Assembly (NCBI RefSeq): GCF_048771995.1
Contig: NC_133034.1
Location: forward strand, 3,410,001 to 3,474,000
Length of the DNA: 64,000 nucleotides
Origin: Taeniopygia guttata
Lineage: Eukaryota > Chordata > Aves > Passeriformes > Estrildidae
Direction: 5' to 3'
Shown: piece by piece, positions 31,674 through 43,798 of the stretch
Layout of the letters: every line of letters begins with the position of its first letter
How positions within the stretch are numbered: the stretch's first letter is position 1
The notes under the pieces: model-generated
What the model saw: the letters and a program-made list of their open reading frames with translations, nothing else
Databases searched by the model: none
What the model was told of the DNA's origin: nothing
Position numbers and translations under genes: made by a program

Positions 31674-34600
31674 GGTGTGCAACACAGCGAGGGCATGTGC
31701 CACATATCCACCCCTGCCTGGAGCAGATTCACTGCACAGAAACTGCTGGGGAGAGGGGGATCTGCTGGCACAGTCTCTGCCAAAGACAAGAGAAGGAGGT
31801 CTCAGCCTCACTGAGTGACAAAGCACTCTGGAATTAACAATGAAGGGAACTTAGCCATGAGAAGAAATCTAGTGCACATTAGTTGGCCCCCAAAAGCTAA
31901 ATGGAAGTACTCATGTATTTAATGTGAAACCAAATGAGTTCTTAGGCATTTTGCTGGTTTGAAGAAGTTTCTGGAACTACAATTCAGAGAAGCTTCTAAT
32001 CTTTCTCAGAGCCTCTTTGTGACAAAATAAAGACAAGCTACTCTTTGGATTTTCTGTTCTCCCCAGATTTTTTGCTCCTCATAGCCATTCTGTCACTGCT
32101 TGGCTGAGACCTCTGCTGCTGCTGGCTGGATCCTGACAGAACTGCAGGGATTTACCAGCCACCCTCGCTGAGACTTGCTGATGAAAGAACATGGTGCTTC
32201 AAAGCAGGACTTTTTAAGCACTTTCACCATCTTCTGTATGTCAGCTCCAGGGAACAGTGCAAGCACTGCTTATAAATAACCCACACAGCACAGTTCAAAA
32301 ATACTGTAAATGAAAGGAGATATTTACTCACACTAACATCCTGAAGTGTCACAGAACCCTGCCCAGAGCTCACTCAGGAGCTTCAAAGTTCTTTGCATCA
32401 AAATCCCCTGCCAAACCCAAGCATTTCCCACTGACCACTGCAGAGAAATATCACCAGATTTAAAACTGGAAATGCTGTAAATGTGATGTGCTTCTCCATA
32501 TCAGCTTTAGGATACATACTGTGGCCATGTGGGTGCCAAGTTTTGGAAGACAGGTCATAGAAAATTAAACAAATCTAATTATTAGAAAGGTCTAGGAGGA
32601 CTGTAGTGCACCTGAAAGTAAAACACAGCTCTGTCTGACACTCAAGGCACCCAGGCAGTAGTTCCTTCAGGTATTACAGCAAGTTTCAAAAAAATCCATC
32701 ATCAAAAACAGTTTTAATTATTTCCAGCCAAATGCCTGTAACCTTGGCAAAAAAAAAAAATTATTGACCAGGCTATTGATCTAGTCAGTAAATAAATACA
32801 CTTATGTCATCAGTAAGCTAGAATCCTCCTGGGTATAAAACCAAAATCTTAAGGATGACTAGTTATCTGACATATGATTTTAATTAGGATTTATTGATTA
32901 AGGGTTTTTAAAAACAAATGGACTTTCTTGATAAAAGGCCTAGCACAGGATTTTCTGCAAAGTTAAATAATGTCTGACTTGCTATATAACAACCTGTAAC
33001 CCACATCCTAATTACGGAAGTTTGCTTTTTATTTCAACAGGAGGCAGGCAACATTCATTCTAAACACCATGAAAGTTTCTTGCAGAAGGAGAAGGCCTCA
33101 GCCATCAGAACCACACAGGGAGTTGTTCTCAGTGCCTGATCCTTGCCTGCTAACCAGGGGTGTTGCACTCAGGTAAAAAAGAATGAAAGGAAAGAGAAGA
33201 AAAGCACAAGAAGTTTTTAAATACTCGTTCTTCCAACGAGCTGGACGTGAGATCAACCATAACATCTCCTTGGGCCTACTAGAGTTCAATGCCTGCCTAA
33301 GGACTCCCCAGAAAGTCCCACCATTCCCAGGAGGTGAAGCTGAAGGTCACAGCTTGTTCATGTCTGTGGGCTGAAGTCAGTCTGGGATTGATTTTCCATG
33401 CTCAAGTCAACCTGAACCCTTGTGCAGACTCATTTCAGCCCTGATGCTGCTGTGGATGACAAAAACGCCTCTGGGTCCTGCTGATGGCAATGAGAACTGC
33501 TCATGGAGGAGAAGCTCCATCAGAAGAAGTTCCATTATATAATTTAATAATAAGCTATAATTATGATTAACAGTATAATCAGACAATATCAATATTATAT
33601 GTTAATATAGTAATATCATATGTTATTGTAATGCATAATAATATAATAATAATTTCCATTATTTATCATAAAATGATTGTCCAAATCAAAGTCCAGCTCA
33701 GGGTAAACTATATGCACTCACATTTCTCTTACTGTAAATTGCAACCACCACATTTATGCAGCCAAGAACCTGGCCCTATTCAACAGCAGCTTAGGCAATT
33801 TTCCACAACTCAGGTGAAAAATTATCTTCCCTGCTCTCCTTCCCCACTTCCTGAGCCGCATATAACATGATATACATACAGCTCTCCCAATCTAAGAAAT
33901 AGATTGTTAATTTGTTAGTGTTACATTAGAGTTAAAGATTTATCCCCTGAGGAGGAGATATGTTCTTTAAAAATAACCATTTGTGTAACAATCTTTTATC
34001 CACCCCAGTCAGGAAGAATCAGCATTTCCTGAGATGCCTGTGGGGAGCCTCATGACTGTGCCTTCCAGGTAAAACTAATCCTGTTTCTTTGTGTCACACA
34101 CAAAGCATACGAACATCCAAATCTCTCTGCAGCTCTATTAAAACCATTAAGTACAGAAAATGTCATTGACATTTGATTTTTTTGGAAGTATTTAAGGAAA
34201 GGAAATAATAATAATAAAAAAAAGGAACAAAACTCCAAAGCCCTCCAGAAGGCTCCTGATGCTTGAGTGACGTAAATATTCACCAGACCATAGGAGACTG
34301 CAGTCTAGTTTGTTTAAATTCGATTATGTCATTGTCTGCACAAGAATGACAGGGGACTAATAAAATGCATGGCATACCTGGATGAGGGAGAAAAGGAGCT
34401 GGCTGGCTCAGTGGCAGTGCTCTGCAGCATGAAATGGGCTGTGTAAGGCTGTGCCCTTGCATGATTACTGTTCCTTTACCAAGTGTAACCCCATGTCTAA
34501 ATGTCACCAGGAGAGAGTGAAAACTTCACTGCTGTCACTTTAATTTCCTTCCCACTGGGTAATTATAAATGAGACTGTAAGCTGGTTTGTTGTCTTTTTC

Positions 34601-35251
34601 TCAGTTCAGCTGAAACTGTGTAAACATTCCTGACAGTCTCTCACGGGGGTAGCTCTATCCCTCTGCACTGGGGAGCAGAAATGTGGAGCAGCATCAGAGC
34701 AGGGCAGTGACCTCACTGCAGAGCAGAGAGGATCAGACAGCTGGCTGAAAGCAGCAATTTCTCTTCAGTGTGAGGTCAAAACTGCTTTAGAACCAGAAAA
34801 ATTATTTTCTTTCAGAACAAACCAGAAGCTTTGATCTCTTCCCCAGCAGAGAAAACCCCATAAATTTCACTTACAAACCAATTCTTTTTTCTCTTCTGAA
34901 AAGGAAAGCACATCCCAAGACTTATCTGAGACCTGATGTCTGGATGTCAAAATCTGAGACAAGTCCAGTAAAAAAGAACAGCTCCAATGCTTGATGGAAG
35001 TCAGTCAAGCCAAAGGTGAGCTTGGGATTTCAGAGGCTTGGCCCAGCTCAGAGGGCACAGCCAGCACAGCCCTGCCCTGGGGTCACAGAGCCTCCAGAGC
35101 ACCAGTCCTGGCCTGGGGGGCCAGGCAGGGTGTAGGGACCACAAAGGGTCTGTCCCAAGCTGCACAACCCCTGAGAGATTCCCTGATGGGGATGCACACC
35201 TAGGGAACTGTGGAAGAGGTTTTACAGCCACTTCTGTGAGCCAGAGAGAAG
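31674..35251. other. AT-rich intergenic stretch
   Basis: No gene was recognised. An AT-rich low-complexity block lies at 33,536-33,660. A sequence near 32,020-32,070 with AATAAA and a T/C-rich follow-on could be an LTR end, but no partner end was found. Confidence 0.35.
33536..33660. repeat. AT-rich low-complexity block
   Basis: About 125 bp are almost entirely A and T, with ATAAT/ATATTA words. There is no fixed unit. Confidence 0.7.
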
Positions 35252-35522
35252 TGTGATAAGAGGATCCGTGTTCACCCCTGAAAGAATTCTCTACCAAGGT
35301 CATCAACATAGAAAACAAGAAAGAAAGAAGGATAAATAAGAGAAACCTGCAACTGCCTATTCCAGTGAGCACTTTGTTAGTCTCTCATGACCAATGAGTA
35401 AAGTGTAAACTTATGAGCTTTGTAAGAAAGTATAAAAAGCATGCATGCTAGAATAAAACCAGTTTGAAGCCTTCTGAAAAGGGAGTGTGTTGCTTTGTAT
35501 TGTCTCTGTCTCAACTACGACA
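35252..35522 (+). mobile_element. Short solo LTR, + orientation
   Basis: It runs from TGTGATAAGAGG to ACTACGACA. It has a TATAAAAAG box (35,431) and AATAAA (35,452) in LTR-like spacing. The flanks GAGAAG and GAGAAC match at 5 of 6, compatible with a 6-bp duplication of an ERVK-type insertion. Boundaries are inferred from termini only. Confidence 0.55.
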
Positions 35523-38049
35523 GAGAACAAGCCCAGTTTAGACAAACCTGTGCCTTCGAGTTCAAATGTTCCAAGTTTCATAGAACAACTCCCATCTCTG
35601 GTCCTTCCCACTCCAACCTGCAGGCAGGCAGGCTCACCTAAAGTCTCAGCAGTGACAATGGGACCTCCAAAATAAACAATCTGAGTGCAGCAGTAGCAAT
35701 TCCCAGCCTGGTCCAGAGCCTGCTGATTTTTCAGAAGACCACGGTGATCGCTGGCAGCTGCATGGTTTAAATTACATTTACCCTGGTCATGTCTGTAATA
35801 TCTCCTTAACTGCTAGCAACTAGTGTTTGGGTGCCTGGATGCTTTTCTCTTGAACAGGTTTGCCCTTTTAAACAATTTATATCTGTTTGCTTCAGAGAGA
35901 AAACAAACAGCAAATTATAATGCTGGGGAATGTTTGCTAATTAGCCACACCAATGAAATACACCTTTGAATGTGTTGGCTTCCAACCAGTTCATAAACCA
36001 ACAGCTAACTTATTTATTTGCTCTGAAAAGGAGCTGAGCATTAAGCACAATGATTATTCTCTTCATTCCCCAGGGCTGGCTGCTGTGCAGGTGCTGAAAG
36101 ATATTAAACATACTTCTGAACTAGAAATGGGAATGGGATTGTGAAGTAGTGACCCCAAACGCAGCCTTAACAGACTAAATTTACTCCCAAAAATTTACAC
36201 AAATAGTTTTTCATCCTCATTGCAAACCATAGAAGCTACCTCAAATCTATCCTGCAGGAAATGATGGGGCAGAATTATTCCAGCAGAACCTCCTGGACTT
36301 GGTGCTGGTGACAAGAGCAGAGACACTGAGTCCATTCTCCTATTTGGCTTCTGTTTGTCACAGAAAGTTGCAAATTCTTTAGATTGTCTTGCAAAGAAAA
36401 CCCAAATGGCATGTGACATTCCAGTTAAAAACCACTAAGCAGTATGAGTTTTGGTTCAAGAAGTGGTGAGAAGATGAAGAGGCAAAAAAGAGTCAGCTGA
36501 GAATGTGAGCCATGACAAAATGGAGAGTGGCCTTGGTAGGCTGGGGCAACAGCCCTGCCAGGGCAGCAGAGCAATCCTGGGACACCCCTGCAGTGATTCT
36601 GCTGCTGGGAGAGGAGGAGAAAACCTTGCTGCTGGCTTCAGCTGGCTGGGAGGCTCCTGTCCTGCTGTGCATCCACAGCCTGCAGAAGGGACAGCCCCTG
36701 CTCCCCCTGCAATCACCATCTCCATCATCACCTACCCCAAAATCAACCAGAATGGAAGAGATGGCCACATTTAGAGCAGAGAACAGATAAAAAACCCAAA
36801 AATCACAACAAAAAAAAAAATTTTTTAAACTTGGTTCTGAATTAAGAACAGAATAGGTCTTTGATTATTACTAGTGCTAGGATTTCTATTCCAATGATTT
36901 CCCACAGCTCTGTTATGGGCAAGAGGCAGGAGAGAGAAGAAGGGGGAAAAAGATAATAATAATAATAATAACAACAAAAAAAGCCAGCACAGGCTGTTCT
37001 AGTAATCTCAAAGCACAAAGTAATCAGATGGCCATCTTTCTGAACAGCTGTGATTGGTGAGAGGAAACCAAATGTCTTTACTTTTCCTTTTTAAATTGTA
37101 GGATATAAAATTGTATCCTTTGTTGCATACAGGTGCTCCATCCCCCCTGCTTTAAATCACATATTTATGCTTCTCTCCAAATAGCTAAGGGACCAAGCCT
37201 TAAAATAAAAAACTGGACAGTCAAAGTGATTAATACACAGGGTTCCACGGGCTTTGGCACAGAATATTTGCATTTCAAAAAGCTATTAAAAAAAAAAAAA
37301 GTTTTCTCTGAAGTACCAGAGCATCTGTATTGCTAACCTTTTTTTTTTTTTTTTTTTTTTTTTTAAGCAGTCTTTCTATAAGTTACACATCACCTTTACC
37401 ACTTTCTCTCCTTGTTAGTCTCTGGGTTGAACTAGAGGCTCAGAGAGAGAGATTTTAATAGGAGTGAGACAGCAGGAAGATGCCCATGCAACATCAAGAG
37501 GAAGTTTGATGCTGTATATAAATAATGAGATTTATTCTCTTTTAGACTGCAGTAAAGAGAATATTACAGAATTTCTGTTCCCATTTTGAATGGGTAAATG
37601 TGAGGATTATGGACTCACATCACTCCCTGCCCAGGTGAGAGCACAGCCTGTGCCCACATGCTGTGGGTAACATTCAAATCACACAGGAGCCACAAACAGC
37701 CCCATGTCAGCTGCAATTTTGTTCAACCTTTGGTTTTTAGATTTACAGGAATGTTGCTAAGTTATAATCAGGTAATGTGACTGACAGCAGTGCTTGCATT
37801 GTCACTAAGGTGTGTTATGTTAAATTTCCTGAGGGAAATGCACTGGGCCAGGGGCACAAAGCTGGGCTTGGCTGTGATCTGTGACTTCCCCAGTGGATTA
37901 ATGGAGTGGCTGCAGCCCTTTGTCCAAGCTGTGAGGACGTGTCCCCAGCTCCCAAATGACAGGATTTTACAGAAAAGGTGGAACTGAAACAGAGATTTTG
38001 GAGTTCACTTAAGTTAACAAAATGAATTAAGCATTTATATTCTAGCTTG
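35523..38049. other. Intergenic stretch
   Basis: No gene was recognised. It contains a short AAT run (about 36,953-36,972) and a 26-T tract (37,339-37,364). Open frames at 36,456-36,790 overlap on both strands without coding support. Confidence 0.4.
37339..37364 (+). repeat. Poly-T tract (26)
   Basis: A homopolymer of 26 T. No adjacent retrogene was recognised. Confidence 0.9.
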
Positions 38050-38607
38050 TAGAGTTATGTGTTGAATTTTAACCTTTTACTTAAGAAACCTCTGCCAAGA
38101 TACAAAAGGGCATAGGAAAATGCAAATTTCTGAAGCTTCTTGCATAAAGAACAATACCAGAAAGGACCAAAGATACAAAGAACCCAGATGAGGAGGGTCC
38201 TCTGTCCCTAAACCTACCAAGACTTTCAGACTACTCAGATAAGCACCAAATGCGCACACACAAAGGAGAAAAGTTCAAAAGTTCAACCATGAAGAAGGCC
38301 ACGATTTTCAGCCACAAGAGACCACCAGAGACCCCCACAGGACCACCACAGCAAACCAGGCGTGCCCAGAAGGGCTTGGACCTATTTAGCATGAGAGGCA
38401 AGGACAAGTGGGGCCAAGGGTTGAATATGCATAAAAAGCTGTGCAATATACTGCATATGGAACACCTTTGGGAATAGAGGTGTGGTCAGACTGAGGCTCA
38501 GGGCACAAGTTTTGGAGAGATATCTCACTTGTGTCAGAGGCTGACAATACACACCCACTTCAGAACTACCCCAAGTTGTGGAGTCCATTTACTTATTCCA
38601 CGTATCA
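38050..38607 (+). mobile_element. Solo LTR, probably ERVK-type, + orientation
   Basis: The right end ('gaggctgacaatacacaccc ... cgtatca') is wording I recognise from passerine ERVK LTRs. A TATA-like ATGCATAAAAAG lies at about 38,428. The left edge is only approximate and no target duplication was resolved. No internal genes are present. Confidence 0.6.
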
Positions 38608-40085
38608 CTTCAGAACTTGGTGGATAAATGATGTCTGAGGAGTGAGATGTTCCTGCAGATGTCCCCCATTTGAAATGTGACACAAAACTTTGCTCTCTGT
38701 GGTCCTGGTGCTCTCAAGCAGGGCTGATGGACCATGCACAAGGCCTGCAGAAATGTTTAGTCTCAGCTCTCCCGCCCACACACACCTTTCTATTAAAGTA
38801 CAAATTAAATACCAAACCATACTTTGATGTTGAGTGAACTTTCCCTTTGTTTAATGATCTGTGAGTTTAATTGCTTGTTAACCAAGAGCAGCACTATTAT
38901 TGAATTTTACAGCTGCCAACCAAACTGGTCTTAATAACAACCTGCCATGGGCCTGTCTCCCTCCTTCTCTCCCATTAGAGGCTGTTCCTTACCAAGAACA
39001 CACTTTCATCAGTTTGGCTAAAAATAACAAACAGAGTTCACAGCCTGTTTCTAAAAGCAGACATGATCTTAGAATATATGAAATTTCCATCTGTCTGCTT
39101 TCACCTCCCTTATTTTGTACATACTTCACATATTTCCTGCTGGCCTCTGAAGGACACATGTTGCACCATAGATGGGGAGGACAGGGAGTCCAGGCTATTC
39201 CTTAAACAACACAGCCTGGTCAGAATTGATTCTTGCCAAAGCCAAAGCTGAGTGTTTACTCCGAAGTGTTCCCACACTGACCCCGACACATCCAGCCAGA
39301 CTGTGGATGGAAGTTAATTAAATTCCACCACCACAAAATCCAGAATTAAGGTATATTTCCATCACTCTCTGATGTTAACCTTAATATGAATGTGCTTCAT
39401 GGCAAGAAAAGGTGAGAAAAGGCTTGAAGTCTGAGCTCTGATTTTTGATGTTACCCACGTTATCAGAATGATTTAAAGAAACCTAAAGAAACCTAAAGAA
39501 ACCCACAAGATGCCAGCTTTGCCAACAGGTGCTATAAACACTGAACAAAAGGGGTATTTTAAGAGCTGTTGGGAGGTTTGCCATGTTCTAATCAAACTGG
39601 TTCTTTATTCCTTTAGAAAAGTTCAACTTTCCCCCAACCTCAAATTACAAAATTGCTGCAGCAGCCTGCAGAGGCTTTTAAAATATAATTGTACATTAGG
39701 ATAGAGGAGGAGGAGATAGAGGAGGAAACCATTTCCATGGGATAGCTTGGCCTTAAAAACTTATTGGATGTTTTGGTTAGGCCAGAATATTGTTCTTTTG
39801 TTATAAAAAGCAAGGGTGAAATCCTGGTTTTGTTGAGCTCAGTGAGCAGTTTGCCACCAGGATTCAGAGGGGCAGGCACTCCTGTCCACCCCTGGATCTT
39901 CTCAAAGAAATCTCTACATGAAGTTTAATTGCTGAAAGAAAACCAAAAGGACAGGTATTTTGGGTGTCCACTCCCATCCTAAGGCTTTAAGTGGGAAAAA
40001 GCCTGTCCCGTGCCTGCAGTCTCAACTCAGTAACAGGACAGGTTTCAGAGCTCATTTCCACCCTACACTGGCTGCTGGCTGGAAA
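38608..40085. other. Intergenic stretch
   Basis: No gene was recognised. Three tandem copies of AAAGAAACCT occur at about 39,476-39,507. The rest is unique-looking. Confidence 0.4.
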
Positions 40086-40547
40086 TGATGCCTTGTGCAG
40101 GCTGTCCTAGAACAGAGGTTGGACAGAGCTAAAGAATAAAGCAGGGATTTATTGGAAGGGTCTCCTCAGTGGATCCACCTTGGGCAGCACAAGAGCCCAG
40201 CCAGGGCTGCACCCAAGATGACCCAAAATGGTCCCAAAAGGTGCGACCGCTCACGGGGTCTCTCACTTTGATCAGTTCTGCTCCATTTGCACCTTGGAGG
40301 TCATTGTCCAATTCCAGCTTTAGCCCAGGCAGTCCCATCCTGCTTGTTTTTCTCTCTTCAGCCCACGTTGTTTGTGCTCTTGGGCCTGAGATTTGGATGA
40401 TTTGTCCTTGGTCCCCAGCTGGAGAAGGAATTGTTTTGTCTCTCTGCTCTGTGCAGAGAGCTCAGCATCCCCTGATATGAAGCCCAGTCCCACACACTAA
40501 AGCAGCACAGAATGCGAAAAATTTAAAAGCTAAAACCTGAGGCATCA
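40086..40547 (-). mobile_element. Solo LTR, - orientation (TGATGCC family)
   Basis: The ends TGATGCCTTG and GAGGCATCA are inverted. AATAAA lies on the minus strand near the left end ('gaataaagcagggatttattgg' region). It is nearly colinear, reversed, with 59,881-60,335. No internal region. It looks whole as an LTR. Confidence 0.9.
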
Positions 40548-40872
40548 CCACCAAATGCCTTGGGCCTTCCCAAGCTGCTGGATTTGGTAAATGGAGCTGG
40601 AAGGCCTCCCTGACCACCCTGGCCTACCACTGGCTGTGCTCCATCCCTATCCCTGCCCACCAGGTTTCCTGAAGATAACTTTCAGCACTGTTCACAAACA
40701 CCATTACTGTAGCTCAACCTCCTTTCCTTTTAAGCTCTCTCTCCTAGAAAAGTCTTACTTGCATTACTTAAATGTATGACTTCCACAGCCTAAAACCAGG
40801 AATACTGGTTCACATATTGCTCCATGTTCTGCCATGTGGTCCAAAGGAGCCTCCTGAAAACCTGAGATGCTA

Positions 40873-41040
40873 CAGAATCACTGAGTGGGTCGGGTTGGAA
40901 GGGACCACATTGCTCACCTGGTCCCTCTGCAGATTGTCCCAGTCGCTCACTCAAAAATCTTTTTTCTACGGGATCTTATCTGACTTTAGCTTCCAACATT
41001 ACTTGTGCTCTGCTCTTCTTTGCAAGATCAGAAGTCTCAT
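40873..41040 (-). mobile_element. CR1: CR1 LINE 3'-end fragment
   Basis: 'cagaatcactgagtgggt' followed by 'gggttggaagggaccac' and 'tggtccctctgcag' marks a CR1 tail read on the minus strand, 5'-truncated. The right edge is uncertain. Confidence 0.8.
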
Positions 41041-42047
41041 CAGCTCATGGTTTTCTCCCTTGTTTCACCACACAGTGTAATAAAGTCTCTTCTCACTGTT
41101 CTCCTGACAAGGTAGATGTCTCTTCATTTAATCACATTTCAATCTCCTGTACCAATGACTCTTTTCCTATTCCACTGGCACCTTTATATGGGTATAACTG
41201 CATCCACATAGGAGATGCTCCTGGGAAAATTACCACAGGAAAGATCAACCTCTCCCCTTCCCGGCTGATCCATACTAGTCCAAAACTGGAAATAAAATTA
41301 TTCCACACACAACTCAGATGTGGACTTCCCTCTGACTTTCACTTGAAATTGTAGAGCATTCAGGTATTTTGTGCTTGTTTTGTCTCGAAAGAAAATGGGA
41401 CGGGGTGCCTTTTCACCCAGATGAGCATTCACTTCATAGATTACTTGAGTTCAAAATGAGATTTAAAATAGCTTTGAGCTGTATAACCTATATAAAATTC
41501 TCCCATCTTATGTTCAAGGAACGGAAATATCCTGCTAAAGCAGTTTCAGAATTTTATTCAAAGGACTCTAAAATACATTTTTCAGCTTTCCAGAAGTACA
41601 TTTTGCTGCTCTGCTGCTGCTTTCCAAGACTCAATGCAATTACTTGTTAATAAAATCATGGTTTAATATGCTGGCAAGAAATTGATACCACTTCCATTCT
41701 CTGCCTTAAAACAAAAGAAAAGTAGGAAGGAATTGAGCTGTCTCATTTCTGAAATGGGAAGCAGATATTTTTTAAAGTTCAGATCATTACCAAGCGTAAT
41801 ATTCATATAACAAGTTTAACTGACCTTGTGCTATTACTTCTTTGGAGTTAACTTTGTGAGAAATGTGTTACAAAACCTAAAAAGAGGAATACTGTTTCAA
41901 GTTCTCCCGCCCTGCTCACCAACCAAAGTGAAAAATACCTCTAGTGGGTCATTGTGTACCTGACTTGTGTGGCAACAGGAAGCTGTGCCCACTGCAAGAA
42001 TTCCCTGTGGGAATCAGAAACCTTGGACCACTGGAGCTGACTCCCAC

Positions 42048-42604
42048 TGGTGCCTTGGAGTGGCTACCTAGAACAGAAGCCAGTCAAAGTTAAGATAATA
42101 AAGTGAGTATTAATAAATACCTAATAATAAATACTAATACTAATAATATAATAAATAATATTTAAAATAAAATAGTATAATAATAACTACATAAATTGCT
42201 ACTAATAAATAATAAATACTATTAATAAATAATAAAATTTATTAATAAATAAAAGCCTTCAATAGCTACACCTTGGGCAGTCACAGCCTCCCAGAGGCTA
42301 CACCCAACGTGGAAAATGGGCACCAGTTTTTCAGACTATTGTAAGTTTTGTAAATTTACATATCAGGGGTTAATTCTCCAATTACAGCTTCAGCTAATGA
42401 AGTAATTTACCCCCAGTTTGCCCCCCCCAGCTCACTTTTGTTTGTACTTTTTGGGGCCTGAGGCAGTGAGGTGTCCTTGAGCTTCAGGCCTAGAGAGGAA
42501 TTGTTTTGTCTGAATAAAACAGTAGCTGACAGGCTGTGGAGTTTAGAGTTCTACACAAAGCAGAACAGGATCTGAAAATACAAAAGCTAAACCCCAAGGC
42601 ATCC
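42048..42604 (-). mobile_element. Solo LTR, - orientation, enlarged by AT repeat
   Basis: The ends TGGTGCCTTGG and AAGGCATC, with 'gcctagagaggaattgttttgtctgaataaaac', relate it to the TGATGCC LTR group, reversed. An AT-rich TAA-type expansion lies inside it at 42,100-42,255. It is more diverged than the copies at 40,086 and 59,881. Confidence 0.7.
42100..42255. repeat. Degenerate (TAA/AATA)n microsatellite
   Basis: About 155 bp of ATAATAAATACTAAT-type words lie inside the minus-oriented LTR. Confidence 0.85.
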
Positions 42605-43460
42605 CAGGCACTGCAGAGCCTGAAGCAGCTGCACTGTCCCTGTCCCCAGCAGGGATGCTGAGGCTGTGCTCCAGCTCTGTGCACACCCTCTTATCTGCAC
42701 TTCATGGGACTGAGCAGCATATCAGCAGAAGTCACCTGTCTCTTGTGGCTGCTGGGGACAAAGAGCCAGGGAAGCAGAGCTGGGCACTCTTCTTGTCCCA
42801 TCTTTTCAGTCCCCAGTGCATCAGGCCTAATGACCTTAAACAAAACCCAGTCCAGGCTGACCTGATGCTGTTCAGTGCAGCCACTCAGCTGCAGGTATTC
42901 TTTGTGTCATCAAACTGAGAAAAAGCTCTTTACTTGGATGCAGCACCTGTCTTTCCCTTGGAATAGAGAGAACTGAGCTCAGTTCCTGCTTCTGCCTCAG
43001 GGAAAAGCAGGACACGTACCAGGCAGCTCCCCAGACAGCTCCAGGTTTGTGTCTTGCAGGGGGGAGAGGTGAGGCTCTCCACAGTTATGGTAGCACTGAC
43101 ACAGGGGAGGAAAGAGAATTATTTTCCTATCCCAGTGCTCGAGACGTGGGGCAGTGCTATGGGATAGAGCCACTTCATTTTAACATTTGAGTTCTTCTAC
43201 TGAATGCAACAGAACCTACAAGTGACTGAAAATATAACCAGGTCAGAACACCTTTATGGCTTGGTGTCTGTTTGGAGTAAAATAACTGCTGAGATTCACT
43301 TGTGTCTCCTGCTGAAGGGAGTGCCTGGGTGAGGAGCCATCTCAAACACCATTTCTGAGCACCCACCTGAGCAATGACCTGTTCCACCTGCAAGAAACGT
43401 AGAGAAAGGCTCTCAGCATCCCATGGGCTGGGGAGAGGTGAGCTGGTAGGAGAGTGCCAT
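42605..43460. other. Intergenic stretch
   Basis: Unique-looking sequence between two LTRs. Nothing supported. Confidence 0.4.
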
Positions 43461-43798
43461 TGTAGAGACACTGAGCAATGTATCAAAGGCTTTTTTTATT
43501 GCTCCATGTTCCCCTTTTTATACAGTTTTACACACCTCCCGTGTGACTCCAATTGGTCAGTAGTTTTCTTGCTAATTACTTTATTAGTAAAAGGTATTTT
43601 TCTTAGTAAAAGGTATTTTACTACCTTAGTAAAAGGTATTTTTCTTGTCCATCAAATCTCTCTACTCTTAAATTGTTTACATATTTTCTTCACTGGTTCT
43701 CATGGGGTAGATTTAATGTTTCTGTAGGTGCTAGTTGTTTTTCACCCAGGAATAGACTGTTGTCTTAAGGAGCTGTTCACACCAGGATGGTTCTCACA
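43461..43798 (-). mobile_element. LTR-like element, - orientation
   Basis: Read on the minus strand, it runs from TGTGAGAACC to a TCTCTACA end and has TGTATAAAAAGGGG followed closely by CAATAAAAAAAG, a TATA box and poly-A signal in LTR order. No target duplication was found. Class is unknown. Confidence 0.5.
43582..43645. repeat. Three short tandem copies (TTAGTAAAAGGTATTTT)
   Basis: The word recurs at about 43,583, 43,602 and 43,625 inside the LTR-like element. Confidence 0.85.

Noticed and set aside
32020-32200. AATAAA followed by T/C-rich sequence, possible LTR end
   Set aside because: No matching left end, inverted termini or target duplication was found, so it was not called.
33069-33172. 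ATG-led frame ending at CAG|GTAAAA, possible exon
   Set aside because: Arg/Pro-rich composition without recognised similarity and no partner exon. The match to splice rules alone is too weak.
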